The notes under the pieces were generated by a model. That model searched no databases and had not been told where the DNA came from. It was given only the letters and a program-made list of their open reading frames with translations. A stretch of 64,000 nucleotides of DNA from Heligmosomoides polygyrus polygyrus. Taxonomy: Eukaryota; Nematoda; Chromadorea; Rhabditida; Heligmosomidae. The DNA is taken from positions 58,988,034-59,052,033 of the forward strand of contig OX377202.1 in NCBI GenBank assembly GCA_947396885.1, written 5' to 3'. Numbering within the stretch: position 1 is the stretch's first letter; each line of letters opens with the position of its first letter. The position numbers and the translations under genes are program-made. This document shows positions 1-12,500 of the stretch, one piece after another.

Positions 1-1505
1 GACGGATGTTAGGGAAGCCTGTAGGATCAGAATCAGTGTGAAGAGCGATCATTCAGTGTTGGGAGACGTTATGCGATGTTAGGTCAAACGGTGTCTTTTT
101 TGAAGACTCTTATAAGACTGCCTAAGACTAACAGATCATAGGAATTAAGTCTCAATAAACAGTGGATTCTCTTCTACATTCTGCTGCGCTGCAAAGGATG
201 AGTATGACTGCTTTGGATCAGGCCTATGCTTGCAGTACGGTGGTTAATCATTGGTGCGGTTGCCTGTTTGAAAGGAATACACGAGTGTTCTATTGTGTTC
301 AGCCAGGATAAAGAGTAAAACTCATTGCGCAGGTGACTGTCGAGGCACTTTACGGAACCACTCTATGGACCAATAGATCGAGTCTTGTACCGGGCGTGTT
401 CAGCCTGAAGGCCTTTTCATGCTCAGTGATGGGAGCGACAGGAACGATCAGTCGTCCAAGCAAATCTTACGTGTCGGTTTTTTTTTTTTTTGAAGAGGGG
501 ACTTGACTAATTGAACTAAACTTCACCTCAAGTGTAGACAGATACTGCGTCGCCGCTGTAAAATAAGGAATTGATAGGGATAAATTTTCACCCAAGTGTT
601 GCTTAAAAAATTGAAAAATTAAAAATGACATTTTTAGTATCCAACAAGCTAACATTCATTTAAAACTGCACAAGGGTGCGCACATTAAAAAGGACCTTGA
701 ATAAACAAACCGAACAGTTACAGTTAAATTACGTAGAAGAAAAAACAACATGACGTCACTATGCATCGCAATTTGGCCAAACTTTAGTGTTTTCAGCCAT
801 TCAGAAGCCCAAAAATACAAGGAGACCATCACAGGAACATACATAAGAAATTACTTCTGAGCAGCTTGGACAGAAGGAAGCACCCAAGAGTCCGGTCATA
901 ATTAACATCGCTTTTTAGTGGATGGATGCAAGACTTGTACCACATCGCAGGATTTTAGTTCTTGTGCTCTTTAGAGCAGTTCGGAGACCTTTAGTATATC
1001 TACATCTTTGGTAATTCTATGACTAATCTAATACTGCTTGTAATGCATCTTGTTGATGTTCTTTGTTGACAGTCATCATTATACAATAGTTTGTTGGTGT
1101 TTTTGTTGGAATGTTGTTTCTATCACCCTAAAATGCGTAACGCAAACCAGGGCAAACCTAGTCTGGGGAAGGACCCCAATTGGGGCAGATGTTTCCCTCT
1201 GTTCCCCATTACCGATCTCGCACGTAAAGTCATCTCACCGCGACTACTGGGCTCTCGAGGAAATTTTGAAAAGCAATGGCAAGCCAGAGCACCTGCTGGT
1301 CTCCGCAATTATGAGATGCGCTCACAAATATTTCCTGGTTCTAAGGTAAAACAAGTACGAAGTTCCCACCAATTCACCGTAAATCAGTCATCTGTACAAG
1401 AAAATCTGTAAATCTGCCACTTTCTCTGTAGCTGACGAGCAATCTTTGCTCCAGAACCAGTGTCTGAGTAGTCAGAACGCCTTGCCCTTAAATGCAGAAC
1501 GTTCT
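1..1505. other. Upstream DNA without a recognised gene
   Basis: No open frame here looks like a known protein or has supported splice sites. There is a 13-base T tract near 479-491. The stretch at 1140-1330 contains an 11-base palindrome CCCCAATTGGGG-like core near 1174 that resembles the CCCCAATGGGGG core of the fold-back element just downstream, but no coding signal. Confidence 0.4.
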
Positions 1506-1622
1506 GGGGCCGGCCGTATGCTCGTCTACCCCGAGTCTCCCCCAATGGGGGATTGGGGCGTGATATAATATGCTGATATTGATTGATTCTTCCCCAATGG
1601 GGGAACACGAGCATACGGCCCC
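1506..1622. repeat. 117-bp fold-back (MITE-like) element
   Basis: The left arm GGGGCCGGCCGTATGCTCGT (1506-1525) is matched by its reverse complement ACGAGCATACGGCCCC (1607-1622); the left arm has four extra bases. A second nested inverted match, CCCCAATGGGGG-type, lies nearer the centre. There is no coding capacity. The architecture fits a small non-autonomous DNA element. No target duplication could be assigned. Confidence 0.55.
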
Positions 1623-1796
1623 TGAGGAAATGCATGCAATTACACGCGGCGCGGGTTTTCGACGCCTAAGAAGTACGGTACACGCTCGTTCGCCTGCAGC
1701 CAGCTTCGTGCTTGTTCCGTTTCGCCTCCGATGTACTCCGGCTATTGTTCATCTATTCTAAACATTTTTTAAAACGAATCTACATGCTAGGGATAT

Positions 1797-1850
1797 AGTA
1801 GGTTGGTGCATAATTTCTGTCCATAAAAGAGCTTGACACCCAACAATATA
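1797..1850 (+). mobile_element. Possible solitary mariner end
   Basis: The sequence TAGGTTGGTGCATAATTTCT after a TA resembles the outer end of one mariner group; compare the element ending at 63199, which reads TCAGGTTGGTGCAAAAGAAA inward. No matching second end and no transposase coding were found in the next kilobase, so this would be a fragment. The rest of 1623-2225 shows nothing recognisable. Confidence 0.3.
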
Positions 1851-2225
1851 ATCACCGGTAGTGTCGACAAATGGAGGCGTATGGAATCCTGCACTTAAAA
1901 CGTAACGAAAAAAAAAGACTTTAGCACGATATTAGGTAACCTTAATTGCACTGAAATTTCCGTGGCCTTCCTGTCACAAGTTAGTCGTCTGAGGTTTAAG
2001 GAATACTTTGCACAGAAATGCAACAACAAAGCAGACTGTTCTTTTTAGTATGAGCTATAACTGCATCGAACAGATCTCCCGGACTCAATAAGGCATCGGA
2101 AGGAATACTGATTTCGGGGCTTAAATTCAAGGACTCCTAACTTAACTTAGAAAACGCTTCTTTACAAAAGAAAAAGCGTTTTGCTTACTACATCTTTGAC
2201 ATTTCCAGATGTCGCAACTGCCGGC

Positions 2226-2252
2226 AAAAGTACGCAGTATTGCGTACAGTAA
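2226..2252. repeat. 27-bp sequence repeated exactly at 28857-28883
   Basis: This segment contains the hairpin GTACGCAGTATTGCGTAC and abuts the MITE that starts at 2253; its last three bases are that MITE's left TAA duplication. An identical 27-base stretch lies at 28857-28883, just before the MULE inverted repeat, without the MITE. It is probably the end of another repeat family. Confidence 0.6.
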
Positions 2253-2581
2253 AGGCCCATGCACACTTCTGCGACAGCGCGGTGCGGCCATGATGAAGCA
2301 TAGGGCCGCGACGGCCGCGGCGCGACACTGCGACACGTGCCGCAGGGAGGGGGCATGCACACTCTTGCGACTGTCGCGGCGGCTATCGCAGGCGACGCCG
2401 CGCTGAGTGCCGCAGGCTGGAATGGTTCAAACCACTCCTGGCGGCGCGGCATCCATGGGGACGTCGGTGCCGTCGCCTAAAACGGTGCTCTAACGCGCCC
2501 GCGCCACGACCGCCGGATTTCGCGGAGGTAGCCGTCGCCCCACTTGCCGCGCCGCGGTGTCGCAGAAGTGTGCATGGGCCT
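2253..2581. mobile_element. PIF/Harbinger-type MITE, copy 1 (329 bp)
   Basis: The terminal inverted repeats start AGGCCCATGCACACTTCTGC on the left and end as the reverse complement at 2581. The element is flanked by TAA at 2250-2252 and 2582-2584. A 3-bp TWA duplication is the hallmark of PIF/Harbinger elements. It is GC-rich, has no coding capacity and contains further internal self-complementary stretches. A second copy of exactly the same length (329 bp) lies at 37894-38222 with TTA duplications, which independently fixes both boundaries. Confidence 0.85.
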
Positions 2582-2680
2582 TAACAGCGCCGCAGCGCCG
2601 CACCACCCGTCGTTGTCATGGCGGGTCCGCGGCACCCGCAAGACTCTGCTGCCGGCCTAACACTGCCTGTTCGAATGATA

Positions 2681-2840
2681 GGCCTCTGTTATACTCCCGC
2701 GGGAGCATCCGCGGAAGGGCGGGAATCGCGCCGAGATCCCTCACCTGGCCAATCGCCGCGCCTCGCCACGCCCGCCTCCGCCGTGCACCATTGGTCCGCG
2801 GACGTTCCGCGGATGCTCCCGCGGGAGTATAACAGAGGCC
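2681..2840. mobile_element. 160-bp MITE with 36-bp perfect inverted repeats
   Basis: The outermost 36 bases at each end are perfect reverse complements, beginning GGCCTCTGTTATACTCCCGC. The trinucleotide ATA flanks both sides (2678-2680 and 2841-2843). The terminal motif GGCCT-N-TGTTATACT also forms the ends of the 52-bp element at 19988-20039, so the two probably belong to one family of non-autonomous DNA transposons. Confidence 0.75.
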
Positions 2841-3543
2841 ATAGTTTTGCTCTGATTGCAAGATCTATCGGCGCTGCGTGGATATAAGGGGGAGGGGGAT
2901 GTTACCTTGTAACGCCTCCACAAATTTCGTGTGTGTTGCAGGTGCTGCAGGTGAAATTGAAATGTTGGTAAACGGCATGAAAGTTCTAACTGTTAACTGG
3001 GATTTCTCATTTGCCGAGATTCCAATTTCATCTGCAACACTGAAATAAACTTGTGGCGCTGTAAGATATCCTTCCTCCCTTATAGCTATTTATCGCTAAT
3101 AGGTCTGCAATATGGGCAGAACAATGCTTTGAATCGGCCGTCTAACAGTTTTCTTCAAGCACATTCAAATTCTGGAGCGTGTTACCGAAGGTCGGGGAAA
3201 CTACTGGGAAGTAGCGGCTAACTACGTGCCACGTAGTCGCGTAGAAACGAAAATGTGGAAAGTGGGCGGTAGTTCTAAGTGGGCAGCGATAAAACCTATG
3301 AAAAATCCATCACAGATTCATTGCATCAATAAAACTAAACTTGCCAACTTACTAAACGGCGACGGTTGACGGTTGCCCTTGGGCCGTGAACCATCTCAGT
3401 AGAGAGCGGATACTCATTCGTCATTCGTGGTTATCAACTCAACACACAGTAACTCTCGCATTACTCATAGTCGAATGCCCTTCAAGTTACCTATGGTGTT
3501 CGTTCGTGACGTTGTTCGTATGTTGAATCGTTGCAAAACCCTG
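2841..3543. promoter_or_regulatory. Upstream region of cct-2
   Basis: About 700 bp between the MITE and the cct-2 start. No TATA box or other element can be assigned with confidence. An open frame running in from 3427 is in phase with cct-2, but the splice-acceptor signal at 3544-3553 argues that this upstream part is removed from the mRNA. Core promoter elements presumably lie here; this is inference. Confidence 0.3.
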
Positions 3544-3553
3544 CTTTTTACAG
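3544..3553 (+). promoter_or_regulatory. Probable spliced-leader trans-splice acceptor of cct-2
   Basis: The sequence CTTTTTACAG ends 8 bases before the ATG at 3562 and closely matches the nematode acceptor consensus TTTTNCAG. No upstream in-frame exon with a matching donor is evident. In clade V nematodes a conserved gene with an acceptor a few bases from its start is usually spliced-leader trans-spliced. RNA reads beginning with SL1 at 3554 would settle it. Confidence 0.6.
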
Positions 3554-3561
3554 AACCGAAC

Positions 3562-6500
3562 ATGCTTCCTGTGCAGATTCTTAAAGACAATGCTCAGGAA
3601 GAACGCGGTGAATCAGCTCGGCTGAGCTCATTCGTTGGGGCCATTGCCATTGGAGACCTGGTGAAGTCAACTCTGGGACCGAAGGGCATGGTTTGTGTAC
3701 TATCGTCGGCTATTCTGAATTCAGGGCTTGCTATAACTTCACCAGCGTGTGTTTAGGACAAAATCCTAATTAGTGGTAGCAAGGATCACCAAGGTCTCAA
3801 AGTTACGAATGACGGCGCCACTATATTGAAATCGATTGGCGTGGACAACCCTGCTGCCAAGGTCCTCGTCGGTATGTTCGATTTTGCGTTTTCTTCGGTT
3901 TTTTCCATAACTCAAAAAAAAAATGGCAGCGACTGTGGATGAAGAGTTCTCAACTGTCTGCTTATGCGAAAAAATTGGCGTAGAGTGGGTGTGGAGCGCA
4001 AGTCCGGAAAGTGGCAACGAATTCTCATTGAGATGTCGAAGTCGTGAGAAGATGATTTACTAGGAACTGTTTAGTAAGTTTCACAATGCAGGTGAATCGA
4101 CTGGAGATAACACGAGCCGGAAGACCATCGTTCACTGATCAGGATCAGGGGTGTGCGTAAATGAAATTTGAAATTTCGTAAATCGTAAACCGTAAATCGC
4201 AAGAGTCACCGGACCTGTAGTGCAGTACAACTAAATTTCCAGAGACTTTTTCCATTAATGTTAATCCGATGTGATTCAATATTTATTGATTTGTCATGTT
4301 ATTTTCAGCTCAATCTAAACAGTTTTCCTACCAAACAGTTTCCTTTTTTCAAGCCTTCTTGCTAGTAAGGCACCTTTCAAATCAAATTTTACACGCTTTT
4401 AGAAAGTCGAAAAAACTGTAAATTCAAAAACTTAACTTAAGCCTATGCATGGTATTCCAACAAAAAGCCCACATCGTTTGAATTACATTAAATTCCAAAT
4501 TTGTTACCAATTTTTCGCTTAGCCTAGAATTTAGCAAAAAAAAAAACAACGAAAAATTCGCTGGCGAAACTAAAAGTTAAAAAATCATTTTACTACTGAA
4601 CATCCAGCGAAAACTGCAACTGCGCATGTAATAATCTAACAAGCATACTGGGCCGTACGATGGGATTGCGCCTTGCGTTCTGAATGGATGCATGGCGCAA
4701 TCCCATTGTGTGTCGGACCGAAAGATCTACGCTTTTCAACGTTTTGAAATAAGTTCTGAAACATTCTTATGGCAGACGGATAAAAAACTTTGGGCCGCCG
4801 GAACAGTATGGTCATAGTTTTTGAACATCTTTGTAGTCCTCTTAAAATAGAAAGGTTAACGTATAACGTAAATTGTTGGTTCGTGAGCTGAGCGCCGAGA
4901 TTGTTACAACACTTTATTCGGCTTACGTTTTGGCGGTTTCGCCTTTTTCGGAGCCTTTGTGGTGGAAGCCGAGGAGCTCCACCAGTCACCGCCAGAGGAA
5001 GGTGAATGTTGGTGAAATTCATGAGGAATTTTACGGGGCCGTTTTTCCATAATCTGTGATGAGAAGTAGATCCTTTACGATAATAAAAAGTTCATGTCTG
5101 CTCAATAAGTTCATGTCGACGAGCCTCCAAAGACCTTTCCAAAGTCAGGAGGCACGCTGGAGGCAGACAACGATTACGGTTTCGTGAACTGCAGCACAGC
5201 TGGACTAATGCACTTTTCCTTCTTTCCTCCTGGTCAAACGATAACTGCAGAGCGGTGCTTCGAGCAGCTGGAGGATTTTCACTTTCTTAAGCATCTGGAT
5301 AGCTTTTTAAAGGAGAGGATATATAAAAACCAATTTGATGTAGAATCTGCCTTCTAAGAGTTTATTCAATCTAGATGCTCAGGTTTTTATGAGAATGGTA
5401 TGCGCAAGCTTGTATCACATAGGCAGGGTTGCTTTGATTCGAATTGTGCTTATTTTGAATGAAGCGTTTCATTTTGAACTGAGTTAAGATGTTTTAAAAA
5501 GAACGCACGAAAACTGACAGAACTTTGTTGACAGCCTAATAGATAGGACCGCTCTTCGTTGTTTTGTTGTTGTTGTTGTTACTGTTGTAAATCTTCTTGT
5601 GACCTAGATATGTCAATGACGCAGGATAGCGAGGTCGGAGACGGAACGACGTCTGTCACCGTTCTGGCTGCAGAATTACTAAAGGAGGTAAGTCATATCA
5701 AGTCATTTAAATTACCATTTCCGTTCTTGACCTCACTATTAAAGCTGCGATTTTAGGCAGAGAAACTTGTGAATCAAAGGATTCATCCGCAGACGATCAT
5801 TACTGGCTACCGAAGAGCCCTGGGTATTGCTCAGAAGGCGCTGCGCGATTCTTGTGTCGAGTCAGGGTGGGCTTTGAAGGACAATTGCGTCTTACTATAA
5901 TGCCTTCAGTTCTGTTCATTCAGATCTCTCCATCGCTACTGATCACAGCTACCTTTAACACAGCTTTCAGGGCGAACATGAACGAGGATTTGATTAAGAT
6001 CGCTCGCACCACTTTGGGATCTAAGATCCTGAACCAGCACAAGGACCATTTTGCTAAGCTGGCAGTCGAAGCCGTACTACGGCTGAAGGTATCTGTCCTT
6101 TTCTTCAACGTGCGGAACACAGCGGGACGGTGATATTCTTCTAGGGTTCTGGAAATCTTGAGGCAATACAGATTATCAAGAAGCTGGGCGGATCAATGAA
6201 CGAATCCTACCTCGATCAAGGTATTTTGCATTAAATAAAAGCCCATTATTTTCTCTGCTATTCGCCCACCTAGTGTTTAAGGTTTTCTTCTTGAAAAGTT
6301 GCCTGGCATGTATCAACCGAAGCGAATGGAAAAGGCAAAGATTCTAATAGCAAACACGTCTATGGACACAGACAAGGTACGAAGACAGCTTTGCTAGTAT
6401 ACTTATGGTTATCGAATTTCTGATTCTCAGCACACAACGGCCTTTGAGGGTGATTTGCAGTTGTTTAGGTGAAGGTCTTTGGATCGAGAGTACGCGTAGA

Positions 6501-9500
6501 TTCAGTTGCCAAAGTTGCGGAGCTCGAGGCAGCTGAGAAACTAAAGATGAAGGAGAAGGTGCTCATTTTGACTGCGTTCCGTGACCCTTCGAGTGCAGAA
6601 CAAACCTCTAGTGCCATCATTCCAGGTTGATAAGATTTTGGCGCACAAAGCGAATGTTTTCATCAATAGACAGTTGATCTACAATTACCCAGAGCAGCTG
6701 TTCGCTGATGCAGGCGTCATGGCCATCGAGCATGCAGACTTTGAGGGTATTGAGAGACTTGCTCTCGTACTTGGTATGCTTTTTTCACCTTGTTTGGTCC
6801 CAACGGTCGCACGAAGTGACCCTACTTATTCCTTTTTCTCCCCTCCACAAACAGCGTGCCTTTTTCTGTGACGTTTTAAGTCCGTTTATGAAGTTGATTC
6901 CGTCTTTCTCACTTTGACACTGTTAACAAAGTTAGTTTGAAGCGACATATCCTTAAGGTGTGGATGTATGGTATTCCCGGCCAGAACTGTAAATGACAAG
7001 CGAATAGGACATTATTGTGCTGCTCGCTTTCGTGCAGCGCTTATTTTCCATCTCCATTCAAATTCTCTGGCTTCGTGTGCGAGCTAGGTACCAAACATAA
7101 AACATGCGGGAGCTCTTAGATCTAATTGCAGCTTTCAAATCGAGTGCAAAGCTAATCTGCCAAATGCGCGGCTAGTTCAGGTTTTTGTAATGGTCACACC
7201 CTTTCTTGACCACCTCAGCCCATGGGGCAACGGAGCTTCTATCGCCCTCATACACTGTTTACACTGTGGGTGGAGTCACTGCTTTTGTTTATGCAGGGTT
7301 GGTTGTTCAGTGCTATGGGGCTAGAGGTTTTATGACTGAAGAATTTCGAAAACGGCCGTTGATTGACTCTACTTCTACGGGATGACATGGTACCAATCTG
7401 AATGCGTAATTGTTCTGTACATGGCAGTGGCCAGCTGGTGGGTGAGACACTGTTTTATTCTTCCCGGAGGAGTAGTTCACGATATACGCAGGGGTTCATA
7501 TTTTCTCCTACTGTTCACGATGTACGCAGGGGTTCATATTTTCTCCTACTGCGTTACACGGAAACTTCGATAGTTGAAAAAGTGTAGCAGTGTACAGGAA
7601 TGGTCCCATGCCCATGTATATGACGGGCCATGCTTACTATTGCACCACCAAAACCAACTGCCTAACAACAAATTGCCCTTGACAACTATTGTCCACTGCT
7701 GTTTGGAGCTAAATTAAAAACAGATTCGGCAAAAGCGAGTCATTTTCCGTTACAACTTTGAGAGTGAAAGTTCACCGTTCCGGCGCATAGTTCGGAATTG
7801 ATCGGAGTGGGACGCACCCGGTGAACACCACGCACCTCATGCTTTATGTTAAGTTTTAAAGTGTGATCCAAAAAAACCAGCTCTTCTGATGCTGATTTCA
7901 ACAGGTATGTCCATAGGTGTTGTAAGGAGGTGCTCTGAATCTGCTGCTGTATAACCTAGACATCTTCAAGTCCCATGCAGCGTATCGAACCAGTGCTGCT
8001 CGGGTCTCCCACGAGGCCACTCTCCGGGCACATCAAAGTTAAGACCGGTATTTCGGACGGTGTCACGTTCTGCGCGAAGGCCATGGCCGTACCTCGCAGA
8101 CGAGCTTCGCGCGCATCTCCTTAAGTTTCGGGTGACACCGAACCTCTGCCGTACGGAGTCGTTCCGTGCTTGACCCAAACTTGTAACTCCAGCCACAGCA
8201 TTTTCATCGAGCTAAGCACCGCCGCAGCATCTTCGTTTCCATTACGCTGAGATGTCTTTCAATTTCTTTAACTTTGCTATGGACGAATGCTCTGTAGGTC
8301 TTCGACTTGAGTGGCTCTGGAATCTGCTTGTCGCAGAGCACTCCAGTGTACGGGCGCTGTTTAGGCCTAGCTGCATGCATTCACGCGTGAGTTCACTTGA
8401 ACGAGTGCACTGCCATCGCACGCAATTGCTGATCCCAGGTGCTTGGAAGCTGAAGCATGTTAGCCCAGTGTCGTTCATCTTAATGGAGCGGGGAGTTTTT
8501 CGTCGGCCGTCAGGCACTCACTATTTTTGGTTTTTAGGCTTCAGTCCAATTCTCTCCACGCGATTGCACCAAGCCTGTACCTATCACTGAAATTCAATCT
8601 TTTTGTTGCTAGTGAGCATCACATCATCCGCAAAATTCGAGGGATTAAGAAGAGGTTACAGCATACCGGAAAATGGTATCAGAATTTTGCATCGGTTCTA
8701 ATGCGGCGTTCAATTTTGACTAGTTTCTACTTCATTTTCCTTTTTCCCCACTTGTTAGGACGGACGTTTGTATAATCCATCGGCACTCTTTTTAACTATT
8801 TAATTCCTGTGAGCTGACACTGACTGCAGTTCTGAATTGATACCAGACACTGCACTGAGTGGCGGTTCATCTTGTGTTTGCCTGTAGACACTGCGCTGTC
8901 ATCCCTACCCCTGTTTCAGGCCTTTTCTTCTATGACAGATAATCTAGTCAGATACTCTTATGTTCTTTTTTCGTTCAGGCGGAGAAATCGTCTCGACATT
9001 CGACACTCCCGAAAATGTGAAGTTCGGAACATGTGATCTCATTGAAGAAGTGATGATTGGAGAGGACCGTCTTCTGCGCTTCAGAGGCGTACCACTAGGT
9101 TAGCGATTTATGGCTCTACGCTCGTTCGTATTTGGACCACACAGGAAGGAACTGCTCTATCTATTCATCTTCTCTGCAGGAGAAGCGTGCACTATTGTAT
9201 TGCGTGGTGCCACTGAGCAGATCCTTGAAGAGGCAGAGCGTTCACTGCACGATGTGCTTTGTGTCCTCACCACTCACGTGAAAGAAGCGAAGACAGTGGC
9301 GGGCGCCGGTGCTTCGGAAATCCTGATGAGCACGGCAGTTGTCGTCGAAAGCCAAAAGGTCCGTTATTATTCGCGTCTTCGTGTGTTGGTTGGAGTCGCT
9401 TAGGGATTTATTATAGGTGGCCGGAAAGGAATCGTTGGCGGTTGAAGCCTTCGGTCGTGCTTTGGCACAACTACCAACTATCATCTGCGACAACGCCGGT

Positions 9501-12500
9501 CTGGATAGCGCCGACCTCGTCACCAAACTGCGAGCAGAACACGCTAACGGCCGCCATAACATGGGAATCGGTCGGTTTCAAGTCCAGTTTAGGCACGTAT
9601 GTGAGAGGGAATGCTGCCATCTAGGTTGGATCCATCAATCATAAAGCGGTGGCATGGTTTCCGATTGGGCCACGTTATGACCGTGGAGGGGGAGGCGGTG
9701 CTCCGATTCCTTCTAGTATTTGTTAAGGTCTGAGATATTAAGCACCATCTAATTATAGCATTGGTTCTGCTGCCTATTAGTTTTCATGCTGCTTTCTATT
9801 CAGAACAAATGACAGAAATATGCCAGTATGGCATAGCAAACCTTTCGTTGAACGTCGCCGATAATTTTGGCAATTCTCTTCCACGATTATCAATCGAAAC
9901 GTACAATGGAAGTGGCGGGCTCGACACAGATCGTTGCTTTTATGTAGTATTAGGTTGTCCGGAAACTTCTAAGCGTTTTGTGTTATTATTTTTTCATTCG
10001 TCTATTATTAAGTAAAAATTCAACTTGAATTGCGCAATAATGCTACTTCCTCTACAGAATTTTCGCTCTTCCTGATCAAGTGATTTATGAACCAATGTTG
10101 TTTTATATTTCTGTTCTTGAAGGGCTTATTGAGGTATCTCGAAGGAGCAATTCCTAACGATATCTTATTTTAACCGCAAATTGCAACCGAGACAGCTCGA
10201 CAAATCAACCGATTCTGGGGGCCTAATAGTAGAGTTGGAGAAAGCACTGCGCGCCTCGAAGATGACCCCTGTAGCGGTCGACCTAGAGCAATCCTGGACG
10301 ACGAGTTGAAGGAATTTGCGGAAGCTGAACCATCCCAACCAGTTTGCGAAAGAACCAGACGTCAGTAAAACGGCTGTGCTTTGAAACGCCTTGGGAAGGC
10401 GGAAAAGCTCGAAAAGTGAGTGCCGCAAGAGTTGTGAGCGGCAAAAATTGTCACGTTTCGAGATTTGTTCTTATTTACTTTTGCGTAACAGAACTCTCCG
10501 TTTTTTGATCGAATCACTTATGTGTGATAACAGGAAACGTTCCGGACAATGGACGGACGCCGACGAACCCCTAGGCATTTTCCAAAGGCGAACCTCCATC
10601 AAAAAGGTAATGGTCACTGTGTGGTGGTCGGCGGCTAATGTGATCCATGACAACTTTTTGGCACCAGGCCAAACGGTCGCAACAGAGTCCTACTGGAAGG
10701 AAATCGACCAAATGCACCGAACATTGCGTCAACTTCAGCCAGCATTGGCCAACGGAGGAGGCCCGATTCTTTTGCACGATTACGTCCGCGCACACGTTTC
10801 ACAAATCACTTTTCGAAAATTGAACGAATTAAGGGTTGGAGTTCAAGTTCTGCTTCACCGGTCATATTCTCCAGACCTGTCACCAACCGACTACCACATT
10901 TTCAAACACTTTCAGAACTTTCTCGCTGGTAAAACCTTCACCAATCAGGATCAAGCCAAAACTGCTTTTGTGGATTTTGTCTCGACCACCTAATTTTTTC
11001 GCTGATGAAATAAGTCGACTAGCGGCCCGTTGGCAAATGTGTGCTGATTCGATTCGAACGCTGCCTATTTCGACTAAATTCGATAAGATCTGAGAAAGTT
11101 ATGGTAGCTCAAAGTGAAGCACTCATCTGCCTGTGTTCACGCGAAGTGGGAACTACGGGCAAGCGTGCGAAGCCCTCCACAGCATTACCAATCTTTCGTG
11201 ATGTAGTCACCCGAGCAGGTCCAAATTGGGGCGGTATTAGAAACAGCAACCATTCGAGCAGGCATAGATCTGTCGGGTTTTTCTTGCTGTCGAGATTTGA
11301 TGCATTCGTTGGTCTCCTCAAGCTGCTGTGTTTGCTGTTTTGCAAGAGCAAGTGGCACTTCATACTTATTTGTGGCTCAAACTGCACGGGAATCCTTCCA
11401 ACACTGCCTTAGTCTTCAGTTGCTTTTATATGTAGTGAGTTCCTTTGTATGAGAGAAATATTGCACCAATTCGAACTGTGAATGAACTCAGCGAAACAAT
11501 CATTACTCATTACTATATATAATCTGTATATACTGTAGGCGGCATCGTTTGTCTTTGCCGTTACTGAATGAGTAATTGCGGTCTTCACTGTCCTATTACA
11601 CTGAGTTGTTGACAATAAGCTGTAGTATTGCCTCTAGATTTAGTATTATCAACGTCCCTTCTAGGAACTGGGCTGCTTTCAAAGTGGTAAAAATGTTTTT
11701 TGTTGGAGGACATGGTCTGCAGTAGCTCTGCACAAGAAACGAATAGCTTTACTAGCCAAAGGCAATCACGTATTTTTTGTGCAGCAGAGGATTGTATATC
11801 GTTAGACGACGCGATTGGTCACAGAGCTTGCCTGCAGTTGTTTCTGTTGGAAGGCCGCAGACCCTTCCCTCACAAGACACGCACTCCAACACTCCTGGTG
11901 GCGTGAGTCGCCGTTAGGATTCGAGCGACTTGCCTTCCTCTCTAAAGCTATATCGGCTTATTTTGTTCTCTTTCTTAGCACCAGGGAGAGGACAGAAAGT
12001 AGTCTTCGTAAGTCACCAACTCATCTAACAAGGGAGGTCAATGAGCGTCCCGTGGCAATTTTAAAAGTGACCTATTGAGGATTGTAGGGGACTGTAAGAG
12101 AAGCACCGTAGTTGTTTTCAAATTTCCTGCGGACATCGTAGGTCAAAAATTGCAAAAAAACCGTATTATTTCAGTGCGAGCCGAGAAAGGAAAACCGACG
12201 TCTAGAACTGCCATGACGTTGTTAGAATCTATCCTGCAAAAGGTTTGGGCTGGAACAATAGCGGAAATCCAGTGATTTCACAATTTGCTTGTTAGCCGTA
12301 CAGTAATCGAAGCGGAACATTGAAGTGCACCGCTCACGAGCACAGCCGCAGCGACTGGATGGCCGAGCGGATACGAGGGCGGACTTGCAGGAAAGGGGTC
12401 AGGGGTTCGGATTCGGAAGGTGTGTTCCTGCATTGCTGGGCCTGCTCGATCCGATTTTGTCGATGTGAAGTGTATTTTGACCACGGTATTGTACCATACT

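Noticed and set aside
3427..3561. In-frame upstream extension of CCT-2 starting at 3427
   Set aside because: The strong acceptor at 3544-3553 and the match of the shorter N terminus to CCT-2 make the ATG at 3562 the better start.
12349..12435. Functional tRNA gene
   Set aside because: A- and B-box-like motifs are present, but no proper cloverleaf could be drawn and the segment lies inside a repeated element.
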